Positions 1 through 7,747 of a stretch of 54,532 bases of DNA are shown here, one piece after another. A model generated the notes under the pieces. The model did no database searches. It was not told the origin of the DNA and was given only the letters and a program-made list of their open reading frames with translations. The position numbers were made by a program, and so were the translations under genes. This DNA is from an uncultured Clostridia bacterium (lineage in GTDB: Bacteria; Bacillota; Clostridia; Oscillospirales; SIG627): contig CANQBV010000009.1 in NCBI GenBank assembly GCA_947589595.1, positions 1 to 54,532 of the forward strand, given 5' to 3'. The stretch's first letter is position 1; each line of letters starts with the position of its first letter.

Positions 1-391
1 TGGATATAATCCATTGTTTGCCAAACTTGCAGACGTCTACGCCATTTACAAGTTTCCCGTATGCGATAGCTTTCCGCAGCGTACTTTCATTTAATCCCCA
101 AATTTCAGTGGCGTCGCTGAATGCCATCAGTCCGTCAAAAGGCGTGTCAACTGGCACTCCGTTTTCCCATAATTCATCGCAGGAAAGGTCGATGTTATCA
201 TTCCAAATGACGCCGTAACCACCGACATCCGTTTGTACTTCGGAAAACAAATTCGGTTCCTTTAACTGTGCAAAAACCGGGATTTTCTCAAAAAGCGGAG
301 CTACGTCGTACAGCTTCGTGCATCCCTCGGAAAACTGAACGCTAAGACGGTAGTTTGGAAGCGGAGATACCGTTTTAATCTTATGGAACAT
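1..391 (-). CDS. DUF2442 / helix-turn-helix protein, antitoxin-like, C-terminus off window
   Basis: An open frame starts at the ATG at 391 and runs off the left edge, so at least 130 residues are visible. AGGAGG lies just upstream of the ATG. The N-terminal ~75 residues look like a DUF2442 domain (RLSVQFSEG, LYDVAPLF). The rest carries a helix-turn-helix-like stretch (NESTLRKAIAYGKL) of the kind often fused to DUF2442. It starts 14 bp after the DUF4160 gene. DUF4160/DUF2442 pairs are known as a toxin-antitoxin-like arrangement, and here the DNA-binding partner could bind the palindrome in the shared promoter (inference). The family call is from pattern only. Confidence 0.6.
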   Translation of the reverse strand, partial: MFHKIKTVSPLPNYRLSVQFSEGCTKLYDVAPLFEKIPVFAQLKEPNLFSEVQTDVGGYGVIWNDNIDLSCDELWENGVPVDTPFDGLMAFSDATEIWGLNESTLRKAIAYGKLVNGVDVCKFGKQWIIS

Positions 392-405
392 TCTATCGTC
401 GCCTC

Positions 406-660
406 CTACTCCAACGGAGGAATCTCCCGAAACTCCTGCGTTTCCCAAATGGAAAGCAGCTCATCTCTATGTTCGGAAAGCCATTCCCGAACCATCTCCA
501 ATGCCTTTGCGGGCAAGTCGCCTTCCAGCACCTTACCGTCCGATATCGTTACGGCTGCGACATTTTCTCCGTAAATGGCGTGAATATGCGGCGGATTGTG
601 TTCTCTCTGAAGGAAATACATTCTTATGATAATTCCGTAGAACCTCGACAGTACAGGCAT
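406..660 (-). CDS. DUF4160 domain protein, toxin-like partner
   Basis: This 84-residue protein matches the DUF4160 pattern: MPVLSRFYGIIIRMY near the start, then HNPPHIHAIYGE and a C-terminal helix ending in EIPPLE. DUF4160 proteins are almost always encoded beside a DUF2442 gene, as here, and the pair behaves like a type II toxin-antitoxin unit in genomic context. The biochemical activity of DUF4160 is not established. The start is supported by AAAGGAG 8 nt upstream, and a consensus promoter lies 22 bp upstream of the ATG. It is the first gene of a two-gene unit that continues beyond the window. Confidence 0.75.
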   Translation of the reverse strand: MPVLSRFYGIIIRMYFLQREHNPPHIHAIYGENVAAVTISDGKVLEGDLPAKALEMVREWLSEHRDELLSIWETQEFREIPPLE

Positions 661-818
661 CTTTCCATCTCCTTTTGTTTCATTATATCACGGTATCGTG
701 ATTTTGTCAATAGACTTTTTATATTATTCGCTATTCTATAAGAAAATATAAAAGGAAAATTTCTCTCCGACCATTCGCATACAAGCTCCGGATGCTTGGC
801 TGCAAAGCTGTTCTCCAT
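624..818 (-). pseudogene. Fragment of a DUF4379-like treble-clef zinc-finger gene
   Basis: The frame opens at an ATG (818) behind a good ribosome-binding site (GGAAAGGAG) and a TATAAT-like -10 (849-854). Its first ~20 residues (MENSFAAKHPELVCEWSERN) match the start of the repeated treble-clef domain (xxLxxKxPELxxEWxxxxN) found in large clostridial DUF4379 proteins. After that the homology stops and the frame runs through the DUF4160 promoter. It appears to be the 5' end of a larger gene whose body has been replaced by the DUF4160 unit. A short functional peptide is possible but less likely. Confidence 0.45.
682..710 (-). promoter_or_regulatory. Promoter of the DUF4160-DUF2442 pair with a palindromic operator
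   Basis: On the minus strand TTGACA (710-705) and TATAAT (687-682) are separated by exactly 17 bp. The spacer is filled by an inverted repeat, ATCACG-N4-CGTGAT (687-702). A repressor bound there would block RNA polymerase, as expected for an autoregulated toxin-antitoxin unit. Confidence 0.8.
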
Positions 819-901
819 TGTTGCCGCTCCTTTCCTTTAAGTACCCACATTATATAGAAAAAAAGCGCTGCGATGAAGTTTGCGATTTGCCGCCAGAACG
901 C

Positions 902-933
902 AAAAATCCCTGAGAAAGTTCTCTCTCAGGGAT
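902..933 (-). terminator. Intrinsic terminator after the P-loop kinase gene
   Basis: A 10-bp perfect stem, ATCCCTGAGA/TCTCAGGGAT (906-915 with 924-933), is followed on the minus strand by TTTTTG. It lies 10 bp after the stop codon of the 943-1437 gene. Confidence 0.8.
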
Positions 934-942
934 AAAGTCATT

Positions 943-1437
943 TTATAATTTCATGATCTTTTCTGACGTTTCTTCAATGCTCAAGTCGGAAACATCAATT
1001 TTCTGTGTGTTGAGCAAATTATATAGTGGTAGTCGCTCCACACTTCGGTATAATACATCCTTATTTCGGATTCCCGCTTCAATATCTTTCTCTAAACGCT
1101 TTGTAAGAGCATCTTTACGACAGATTAAAGAAATCGCTTTGACATCGCACTCGGTCAAATCAAGGCGAGAAAGAATTCCATCAATAATGTCTTGCTCGTG
1201 CATCACCCAACAGAAAATAATATTTTGATAAGCTGAACAATGCAAAAAACTATTCAGTAAAAAACAGATGTTGTCTGTAACCATTCGCTTTGTTTCATCA
1301 GTGACTTGGAAAGGATTGGCATCCCAGCACCAATCGCCATCCAAAAACACAGCATTATGCGTTTTCGATTTAAGCAACTGGCAAACGCTTGTTTTTCCGA
1401 CACCCATCGTGCCGCCGATCAAGTATAATCGTTTCAT
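943..1437 (-). CDS. Small P-loop kinase / AAA-type nucleotide-binding protein
   Basis: This 164-residue protein opens with a beta strand and Walker A motif (LIGGTMGVGKTS, residues ~6-17), followed by VFLDGDWCW, which resembles the substrate-binding DGD segment of small-molecule kinases. Members of this family include nucleotide and antibiotic kinases; no specific substrate is visible. I chose ATG 1437 because GGAGG lies just upstream and the Walker A strand follows directly. A longer frame reaching 1506 runs back through a hairpin and is unlikely. The gene ends at its own terminator and sits in the accessory patch beside a toxin-antitoxin-like unit. Confidence 0.65.
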   Translation of the reverse strand: MKRLYLIGGTMGVGKTSVCQLLKSKTHNAVFLDGDWCWDANPFQVTDETKRMVTDNICFLLNSFLHCSAYQNIIFCWVMHEQDIIDGILSRLDLTECDVKAISLICRKDALTKRLEKDIEAGIRNKDVLYRSVERLPLYNLLNTQKIDVSDLSIEETSEKIMKL

Positions 1438-1644
1438 ATAACCTCCACTTACTTTTAGACAGAACATCTTACTTAAAATGGGCAACCCCGCTATGGGATT
1501 GCCCATTTCATCTTAGAAATTCTGCGATTTTTTCATCTCTGCATCTTTTTCGACATCGTTTGATGTAAGTTTGATGTAAAGATGTAAATTTGGGCTTTTA
1601 GATGATTTCAAAAACCCGCATAAATACTGGCTTTTTCGGCTCTT
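1438..1644. other. Intergenic: hairpin and possible integrase-tail remnant next to lysS
   Basis: No complete gene is visible. A 10-bp inverted repeat (AAATGGGCAA at 1476-1485 with TTGCCCATTT at 1499-1508) could be a weak terminator. Between ~1510 and 1640 the minus strand has repeated TTACATC words and short open stretches that faintly resemble the tail of tyrosine integrases, with no start codon or catalytic motif. This may mark the edge between the conserved lysS operon and inserted DNA. Confidence 0.25.
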
Positions 1645-3138
1645 TTAGTCGCCGAGGGGCTTCATTGTCGGGAAGAGGAGGACGTCGCGGATGGAGGGGG
1701 AATCAGTAAGGAGCATGACGAGGCGATCGACACCGAAGCCCAGACCGCCCGTGGGGGGCATACCGTATTCGAGCGCGGTGACAAAATCGTAGTCGACTTC
1801 GGCTCGGGTTTCGGGATCCTCAGCGCGCTTGGCGGCAACCTGAGATTCAAAACGCTCTCTCTGATCGATCGGATCATTGAGCTCGGAAAAGGCGTTGCCG
1901 AATTCCGTGGCGTTGATAAAATATTCAAAGCGCTCGGTAAAGAGCGGGTCGTCCGGCTTTTTCTTTGCCAGGGGGCTGATTTCCACCGGGTAATCGTAAA
2001 TAAAGGTGGGCTGAATAAGGTTTTCTTCCACAAAGGCATCGAAGAACTCCGCAAGCACCGTCCCCTTGGTGGCGTTGGCGGGGACTTCCACGTGGTGTTC
2101 TTTGGCACAGGCGCGGGCGTCCTCATCGGTTTTCCAATCGTAATAATCGCAGCCGGAATACTTTTTCACGGCCTCGATCATGGTGAGTCTTTCCCAATGC
2201 CCCATATTGATTTCTTTACCTTGATAGGAAATGACCTTGGAGCCGCAGATCTTTTCGGCAAGCATAGTATTGAGTTCTTCCACCAGATCCATCATGCCGT
2301 GGAAATCGGTAAAGGCCTGATACAGCTCGATCGTGGTAAATTCGGGGTTGTGCTTGGTATCCATGCCCTCGTTGCGGAAAATGCGGCCGACTTCATACAC
2401 CCGGTGCATGCCGCCCACGATGAGACGTTTTAAATATAGCTCTGTTTCGATACGCAGGTACATATCCATATCCAGCGTATTGTGATGGGTGCAGAACGGG
2501 CGCGCACTGGCGCCGATCTCAAAGGGAACCAGGATCGGCGTATCCACTTCCAGAAAGCCCTTGCTGTCCAGATAGGCGCGGATTTCCTTGAGGATCTGAC
2601 TGCGCTTGAGAAAAACGTCTTTGACTTCGGGATTGACGATCAGATCCACATAGCGCTGACGGTAGCGCATATCGGTATTGGTAAGGCCGTGAAATTTTTC
2701 GGGCAGCGGAATCAGCGATTTAGAAAGCAGCTTTACTTTTTGGCAATGCACAGAGGTTTCGCCGGTCTGAGTGACGAAAACAAAGCCTTCGATGCCGATG
2801 ATATCCCCAATATCCCACTTTTTGAAAGCGGCGTACTCTTCCTCGCCCACATCGTCGCGACGCACATAGAGCTGAATGGTGCCCTGGGCGTCGGCAATAT
2901 GGCAGAAAGAAGCCTTGCCCATCACACGGCGGCTCATGAGCCTGCCTGCCATGGAAACGTGCATTTCCTGCCCTTCCGAAAAGGAAGCCTTGATATCGGC
3001 GCTGTAATGGGTGACGTCGTATTTGGTGATGCGATAGGGGTCGTTGCCGGCCTTTTGCAGTTCAAAAAGTTTTTCGCGGCGAACGGCCACCTGCTCGCTG
3101 AAATTTTCTTCGCCGTTCATTTGATTTTGCGTACTCAT
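1645..3138 (-). CDS. lysS: Lysyl-tRNA synthetase, class II
   Basis: LysRS charges tRNA-Lys with lysine in the cytoplasm. The 497 residues fit the family length. The N-terminal third is the OB-fold anticodon-binding domain (HVSMAGRLMSRRVMGKASF). The catalytic domain carries class II motif 1 (FLEVDTPIL), motif 2 (VYEVGRIFRNEGMDTKHNPEFT) and motif 3 (GLGFGVDRLVMLLTD near the C-terminus). AAAGGA lies 6 nt before the ATG. It follows greA by 18 bp, the common greA-lysS pair, and is the last gene of the apparent minus-strand operon that begins with the PucR-type regulator. Confidence 0.97.
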   Translation of the reverse strand: MSTQNQMNGEENFSEQVAVRREKLFELQKAGNDPYRITKYDVTHYSADIKASFSEGQEMHVSMAGRLMSRRVMGKASFCHIADAQGTIQLYVRRDDVGEEEYAAFKKWDIGDIIGIEGFVFVTQTGETSVHCQKVKLLSKSLIPLPEKFHGLTNTDMRYRQRYVDLIVNPEVKDVFLKRSQILKEIRAYLDSKGFLEVDTPILVPFEIGASARPFCTHHNTLDMDMYLRIETELYLKRLIVGGMHRVYEVGRIFRNEGMDTKHNPEFTTIELYQAFTDFHGMMDLVEELNTMLAEKICGSKVISYQGKEINMGHWERLTMIEAVKKYSGCDYYDWKTDEDARACAKEHHVEVPANATKGTVLAEFFDAFVEENLIQPTFIYDYPVEISPLAKKKPDDPLFTERFEYFINATEFGNAFSELNDPIDQRERFESQVAAKRAEDPETRAEVDYDFVTALEYGMPPTGGLGFGVDRLVMLLTDSPSIRDVLLFPTMKPLGD

Positions 3139-3156
3139 GTTTTTTCCTTTGTCCGA

Positions 3157-3627
3157 TTAAAGAATTTCCAGAATTTCCATTTTCAAAAGTCCGCCGGGGG
3201 TTTCAGCTTCCACCTCATCGCCGGGCTTTTTATTTAAAAGCGCTTTTCCGATCGGAGATTCGTCGCTGATTTTCATGTTGGCAGGGTCGGATTCGGTGGA
3301 ACCGACAATCGTATAGGTCACTTCTTCTTGATATTCAAAATCATATACCTTTACGGAAGCACCGACGGTAACGTGGGAGCGTTTCGAATTGGCCTGAATG
3401 ATTTCCACGTTTTCCAAAATATCTTCGATTTCCGCGATATGGCGCTCGACCTCCGCCTGCTCGTTTTTGGCCTCGTCATATTCGCTGTTTTCGGAAAGAT
3501 CGCCGAAAGCCTTGGCCTGCTTAAGCGCTTCGGCCACCTCTTTTCTTTTGGTAACCTTGAAATATTCCAATTCGTCTTTTAATTTTTGAAGTCCTTCTTC
3601 GGTAACAAAGGTGGGTTTGGATGCCAT
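3157..3627 (-). CDS. greA: Transcription elongation factor GreA
   Basis: GreA enters the RNA polymerase secondary channel and stimulates cleavage of backtracked RNA. The 156 residues have the standard layout: an N-terminal antiparallel coiled coil with the acidic tip ([13 protein letters not shown], residues ~43-55) and a C-terminal FKBP-like domain ([26 protein letters not shown]). AAGGAG is 7 nt before the ATG. It lies 35 bp after the M23 hydrolase gene and 18 bp before lysS. Confidence 0.97.
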   Translation of the reverse strand: MASKPTFVTEEGLQKLKDELEYFKVTKRKEVAEALKQAKAFGDLSENSEYDEAKNEQAEVERHIAEIEDILENVEIIQANSKRSHVTVGASVKVYDFEYQEEVTYTIVGSTESDPANMKISDESPIGKALLNKKPGDEVEAETPGGLLKMEILEIL

Positions 3628-3662
3628 TGATTTACTCCTTACTCAATATCAATATCAAAATT

Positions 3663-4838
3663 TTAGGGATGCGTAATAAATCTTGCGGGGTCGACGCGGA
3701 CGCCGTTTTCATAGAACACAATGTGCAAATGCGGCCCGGTAGAATCCCCGGTGGAACCGATCATGCCGACCTGCTGCCCCTGCGCAACGTGCTGCCCGAC
3801 GGACACGCTGATCCTATTCAAATGCGCGTAATAGGTAAGATACCCGCCGCCGTGATCCACCACGACAAGATTTCCCCAGTCCCAATAAAGACCGGTGCGC
3901 ACAACGGTGCCGGCAGCAGAAGCAAGCGCCGGAATCTTTCCGTTATTCTTCCAACCGCCCACAGCAATATCCATGCCGGAGTGGGTGGAACTGAAACCCT
4001 GGGAAATATAGCCCGGGAAGCTGAGCGGCAAAGGCCAAATAAACTGGCCGGTAAAGGTGGTGCTGCCGCCCTGTGCCTTGGAAGCAATATCCTTTGCCAA
4101 TTGATCGAGATCATCTTCCAGCTTCTTTGTCGATTTGTTCAAGGCGGCAAGCTGGGCATTCAAGACGTTCACGTCGTCGCTGGCGGAATTGACGTAGGCC
4201 TGCGCTTCCGCGGCTTTTGCATTCAGCGTTTCCAGTGTCGTATTGTATTCTGCCTTTTTTTCTTCGTTCAGCTTCAACGCTTCTTCGACCTCCGCTTTGG
4301 TGCGGGTGATTTCCTCGCGGTCGGAGATCAGACTTTCAATGATCTGACGGTCATAATCCAGCATATCGTTGATCACTTCGCCGCGAGAAAGAATATCAGA
4401 AAGGTCGGAGGAGCCGAGAATAAAATCGATATAGCTCATCGTACCGCTTTCCTGAGCGAAAATCAGACGTTCCTTGAAAAGCTCGTAGTTTTTATCCATT
4501 TTGGCGTTGAGCTCTTCAATCTGCTTTTCTTTTTCGGCGATCAGGGCATTATACTCCGTGATCAATTGGCCAATGAGGTTCAATTCCGTCTGGTAGGAAT
4601 CGATCTCCTCATACAAAAGCGCAACAATTTTTTGCTTATCGGCTAAATTTTCTTTCGCCTTTTTCAATTGTTCGGAAATATCATCCCGGTTTTTTTTGGC
4701 GTCGCGCAATTTACTGGCCGTTTCATCGTACTGCTGCTCCAGCGAAGCAGCGGAAATGGATTCCTGATAGGGCAAAAAAGCCACACTGAAAACGGCGATC
4801 ATCAGAATCGCGGCAAGCAAACGAAATTTCAACTTCAT
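3663..4838 (-). CDS. Murein hydrolase activator/peptidase: coiled coil plus M23 domain (EnvC/PcsB-like)
   Basis: This 391-residue exported protein has an N-terminal signal sequence (MKLKFRLLAAILMIAVFSVAF), a long coiled coil over roughly residues 28-260, and a C-terminal M23 (LytM) domain. The zinc site looks complete: HSGMD supplies the first His and Asp, and GPHLHIVF supplies the HxH pair, so a true D,D-endopeptidase is plausible rather than a dead EnvC-type activator. In bacteria the FtsEX complex controls such coiled-coil hydrolases from inside the cell, and ftsE and ftsX lie two genes upstream in the same operon. It probably cleaves peptidoglycan cross-links at the division septum. Confidence 0.85.
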   Translation of the reverse strand: MKLKFRLLAAILMIAVFSVAFLPYQESISAASLEQQYDETASKLRDAKKNRDDISEQLKKAKENLADKQKIVALLYEEIDSYQTELNLIGQLITEYNALIAEKEKQIEELNAKMDKNYELFKERLIFAQESGTMSYIDFILGSSDLSDILSRGEVINDMLDYDRQIIESLISDREEITRTKAEVEEALKLNEEKKAEYNTTLETLNAKAAEAQAYVNSASDDVNVLNAQLAALNKSTKKLEDDLDQLAKDIASKAQGGSTTFTGQFIWPLPLSFPGYISQGFSSTHSGMDIAVGGWKNNGKIPALASAAGTVVRTGLYWDWGNLVVVDHGGGYLTYYAHLNRISVSVGQHVAQGQQVGMIGSTGDSTGPHLHIVFYENGVRVDPARFITHP

Positions 4839-4861
4839 ATTCTTTTCTCCATTCTATGGTA

Positions 4862-6106
4862 TTATGAATCTGCCGTAGAGGACTCCGCTTCGGTTTGCGG
4901 TTCCTCCCCGGTTTCCAGAGAAAGCAGCGCCGAGACGGCAGCTTGCAGTTGATTATCTTCTTTCGCGGTTAAAAGGTAGGGGCTGGTTCCCGCTAATTTC
5001 ACCGGAAAATCCGGCTTGACGCCGATTCCTTCCAGGCTTTCGGAATTCGGCGGGGCAAATTCGAGGTTGGTGAGGATCAGAGCGGAACCGTCCTGCATTT
5101 CCAGAACGATCTGCGCCGTTCCTTTGCCGTAGGTCGTTTCGCCCACAAGCACACCGGCGCCGAAATTCCGGATCGCAAAGGCAAAAATTTCCGATGCGGA
5201 AGCAGAGGAGGAATTGATCAACACCGCCATGGGCAGATCGATACCGGAAGCGTCGCTCTTGATCACTTCCTCTTTCCCGCTCCGGCTGACGGTGCGGACA
5301 AGATCTCCCTCGGGAAGCAGGAAATCCAGCATGGAGCAAACCGCATCCAGGCGGCCGCCGCCGTTGCCCCGAAGATCGAAAATCAAAGAGGAAGCGCCTT
5401 GTTCAACCAGGTCATTCACCGCGGCGGAAAACTGCTCGGCGGTCAATTCATCAAAGGTGAAGATCTGCACGTACCCCACCGAATTTTCCAGCATTTCATA
5501 GCTTACGCTCTGGATGCGGATCTCGCGCCGATCCACGGAAAACTCCAAATCGAGGTACTGTGCGCCCAACTCCCTTTTCACAGAAAGCTTCACCCGGGTA
5601 CCGGCTTCCCCCGTAATGGCGTTTACAGCGGCGCTGGCGCCCAATTCGGAAACCGCTATGCCGTCGACACGGTCGATCACGTCTCCCTTTTGCAGCCCGG
5701 CCTCCTCTGCCGGGGAGTCGGCAAAAACGCTGTAGATAATCAGTTGATCCTTCTCTTCATTGTAAACAACACGGACGCCGATCCCAAATCCGGAACCGGA
5801 CTTGGTGGTTTTGTAGGCGGCGTATTCCTCGGCGTTTAAGTACCGGGAATAAGGGTCGTTCAGTGAAGAAACGTACGAGCGGATCAGCATTTCCTGGATA
5901 TTATCGGAATCCACCGAGCGAAGAAAGTATTCCCGGATCAGTGAATCCGCTTCGGCAAGCAGAGGAAAATCGGAAGCGTTCATCCCATCGATTTTTGCCT
6001 GATACTGTTTGCCGACAAAACTGTAGGTAAGCTGGAAGGTTAAAAGACAGGCCAGGAGAATGAAGATCAGCACGGTACTCAATGAAAATGAAAATTTCCT
6101 TTTCAT
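4862..6106 (-). CDS. Membrane-anchored S41 C-terminal processing protease (CtpA/CtpB family)
   Basis: The 414 residues begin with one membrane segment (LSTVLIFILLACLLTFQLTYSFV). A PDZ domain follows at ~100-190 (GFGIGVRV, ADSPAEEAGLQKGDVI), then the S41 protease core. The catalytic Ser lies in SSSASASEIFA and the Lys in TYGKGTAQ. The tail is Glu/Ser/Thr-rich. CtpB-type enzymes cleave exported substrates outside the membrane. Between ftsX and the M23 hydrolase it may process or limit the hydrolase (inference from context). The gaps are 41 bp to ftsX and 23 bp to the M23 gene. Confidence 0.9.
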   Translation of the reverse strand: MKRKFSFSLSTVLIFILLACLLTFQLTYSFVGKQYQAKIDGMNASDFPLLAEADSLIREYFLRSVDSDNIQEMLIRSYVSSLNDPYSRYLNAEEYAAYKTTKSGSGFGIGVRVVYNEEKDQLIIYSVFADSPAEEAGLQKGDVIDRVDGIAVSELGASAAVNAITGEAGTRVKLSVKRELGAQYLDLEFSVDRREIRIQSVSYEMLENSVGYVQIFTFDELTAEQFSAAVNDLVEQGASSLIFDLRGNGGGRLDAVCSMLDFLLPEGDLVRTVSRSGKEEVIKSDASGIDLPMAVLINSSSASASEIFAFAIRNFGAGVLVGETTYGKGTAQIVLEMQDGSALILTNLEFAPPNSESLEGIGVKPDFPVKLAGTSPYLLTAKEDNQLQAAVSALLSLETGEEPQTEAESSTADS

Positions 6107-6147
6107 GAAAACCTTATGCAGCCCTTTGACTACATCCTTTCCCTAAA

Positions 6148-7062
6148 TTACGCGCGGCTGTATTTACGCAGCGAGATCAAACTGCCGATCACGCCGAGCC
6201 CAATGCCGACGCCGAGGAAAATGGCGACCAGCACCTTCAGGATCGAAGTAAACGGCAAAACGGTAATAAGACCGCTGCTGCCCAGAATATCGACGGCAAA
6301 GCCTTGATAAATATAGAATTGCAGCCCAAAGGCGATCACGGCGGAGAACAAGCCGAGGATAATGCCCTCCAGCACAAACGGGAACGAGACAAAAAAGCCC
6401 GAAGCGCCGATATAGCGCATAATCGAAACTTCATCCTTGCGGGACGAAACCGCGAGCTTGATGGTATTGATAATAATAAACACCGAAACCAAAAACAGCA
6501 GCACCATGAGCCAGGTGAAAATAAGAGACGCCATGTTTTTGACACTGTCGATCTTGGTGGCGACGTCGCGCCGGTCGTTGATCTTGGCAACAGAGCCTTG
6601 GGTTTCGCTGTCGTCGTTCATGTTTTCAATACGGTAAACAATGGTGTCCACCTTGGAAGGATCGGAATAAGTGAGGATCAGCTCGTCCTTGCAGGGGTTA
6701 TCCTCATCGTACATTTCCAGAATATCGCCATAATCGCCGTAATCTTCGAACAGTGAGGACAACACCTCTTCCTTGGTGATCCATTCCACGCTTTCCACGG
6801 AATCGATGGCTTCGATTTTTTCTTTTAAACGGACGATCGTGTGTTCTTCGGCATCCTTGTCCACGAACACCACAATTTTATTGTATTCATTCAATTCGTT
6901 AAGATTATAATCGACGTTTACCTTCAATGCCCAAGTACAGCCGGAAACAAGCAAAGAGGAGGTCAGCACCGCAATTGCGGCAAAGCTCATAAAGCCGTTG
7001 CGGAAAATTCCCTGAAACGCCAAGCGGAAGAAATAGATGATATTATAGAATCTAAACTTCAT
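6148..7062 (-). CDS. ftsX: Cell division ABC transporter permease FtsX
   Basis: FtsX is the membrane half of the FtsEX complex that passes ATP-dependent signals to extracytoplasmic peptidoglycan hydrolases. The 304 residues show the family layout: a TM helix near residues 20-45, a large external domain (~45-175) that contacts the hydrolase, and three C-terminal TM helices (LIFTWLMVLLFLVSVF, FVLEGIILGLFSAVIAF, VLVAIFLGVGIGLGVIG). Its ATG lies inside the end of ftsE (11-bp overlap), so translation is probably coupled. GGAGG sits 8 nt upstream of the start. Confidence 0.95.
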   Translation of the reverse strand: MKFRFYNIIYFFRLAFQGIFRNGFMSFAAIAVLTSSLLVSGCTWALKVNVDYNLNELNEYNKIVVFVDKDAEEHTIVRLKEKIEAIDSVESVEWITKEEVLSSLFEDYGDYGDILEMYDEDNPCKDELILTYSDPSKVDTIVYRIENMNDDSETQGSVAKINDRRDVATKIDSVKNMASLIFTWLMVLLFLVSVFIIINTIKLAVSSRKDEVSIMRYIGASGFFVSFPFVLEGIILGLFSAVIAFGLQFYIYQGFAVDILGSSGLITVLPFTSILKVLVAIFLGVGIGLGVIGSLISLRKYSRA

Positions 7063-7735
7063 CGAACATTCCTCCTTTGCGGTCGCTGGCGATCTGGCCC
7101 TCCTTCAGCGTGATCACGCGCTGTTTGTAGTAGTTTACCAAATTGATATTGTGCGTAATCACGATAACGGTTTTGCCGAAGCTGTTGATTTTGAGAAGCA
7201 GCTCCATGATCTCAATCGCCATGCGGGGATCCACGTTGGCGGTCGGTTCATCGGCAATAATCACGCTGGGGTTGCTCACCAACGCGCGCGCCAGCGCCAC
7301 CCGCTGCTGTTCACCGCCGGAAAGCTCGTTCGGCTTACAGCCGGCTTTGTCTTCCAAATTGACAAGCTTTAAAAAGTTCATGACGCGGGAATGGATGCTT
7401 TTTTTCGGCTCCCCTACCACGTGCATGGCAAAAGCAATGTTTTCTTCCGCCGTCATGTTGGGCAAAAGGCGGAAATCCTGAAACACAATGCCCATCGTGC
7501 GGCGAATCTTGGGGATTTTAAAACGGCTCATACGGGAAAGATTAAAACGGTCGATCATGATTTTGCCGCCGGAAAGCTTCTCCTCACAAAGCAAAAGCTT
7601 GGTAAGCGTGGTTTTTCCGGCGCCGCTGGCGCCGACAATGAAGACAAATTCTCCGTCTTCAATTCTCAGATCTACATTTTCCAGGGCACGCGTCCCATTG
7701 GGGTAGACCTTGGATACGTTGGTAAATTCAATCAT
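7052..7735 (-). CDS. ftsE: Cell division ABC transporter ATP-binding protein FtsE
   Basis: The 227 residues carry a full ABC ATPase set: Walker A (GASGAGKTT, ~36-44), Q-loop (GIVFQDFRLLPNMT), signature (LSGGEQQRVALARAL), Walker B (VIIADEPT) and the switch His (VITHNIN). FtsE pairs with FtsX on the cytoplasmic side of the septal membrane. The sequence starts MIEFTNVSKVYPNGT, typical of the family, with GGAAGG before the ATG. The gene starts 12 bp after the PucR-type regulator stops. Confidence 0.96.
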   Translation of the reverse strand: MIEFTNVSKVYPNGTRALENVDLRIEDGEFVFIVGASGAGKTTLTKLLLCEEKLSGGKIMIDRFNLSRMSRFKIPKIRRTMGIVFQDFRLLPNMTAEENIAFAMHVVGEPKKSIHSRVMNFLKLVNLEDKAGCKPNELSGGEQQRVALARALVSNPSVIIADEPTANVDPRMAIEIMELLLKINSFGKTVIVITHNINLVNYYKQRVITLKEGQIASDRKGGMFDEV

Positions 7736-7747
7736 GGGAAACCTTCC

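Noticed and set aside
2482-3237. Long plus-strand open frame opposite lysS
   Set aside because: It is antisense to the well-recognised lysS, has no ribosome-binding site or domain and reflects codon bias; similar shadows occur opposite ftsH, dnaB, gpmI and the CBM9-like genes.
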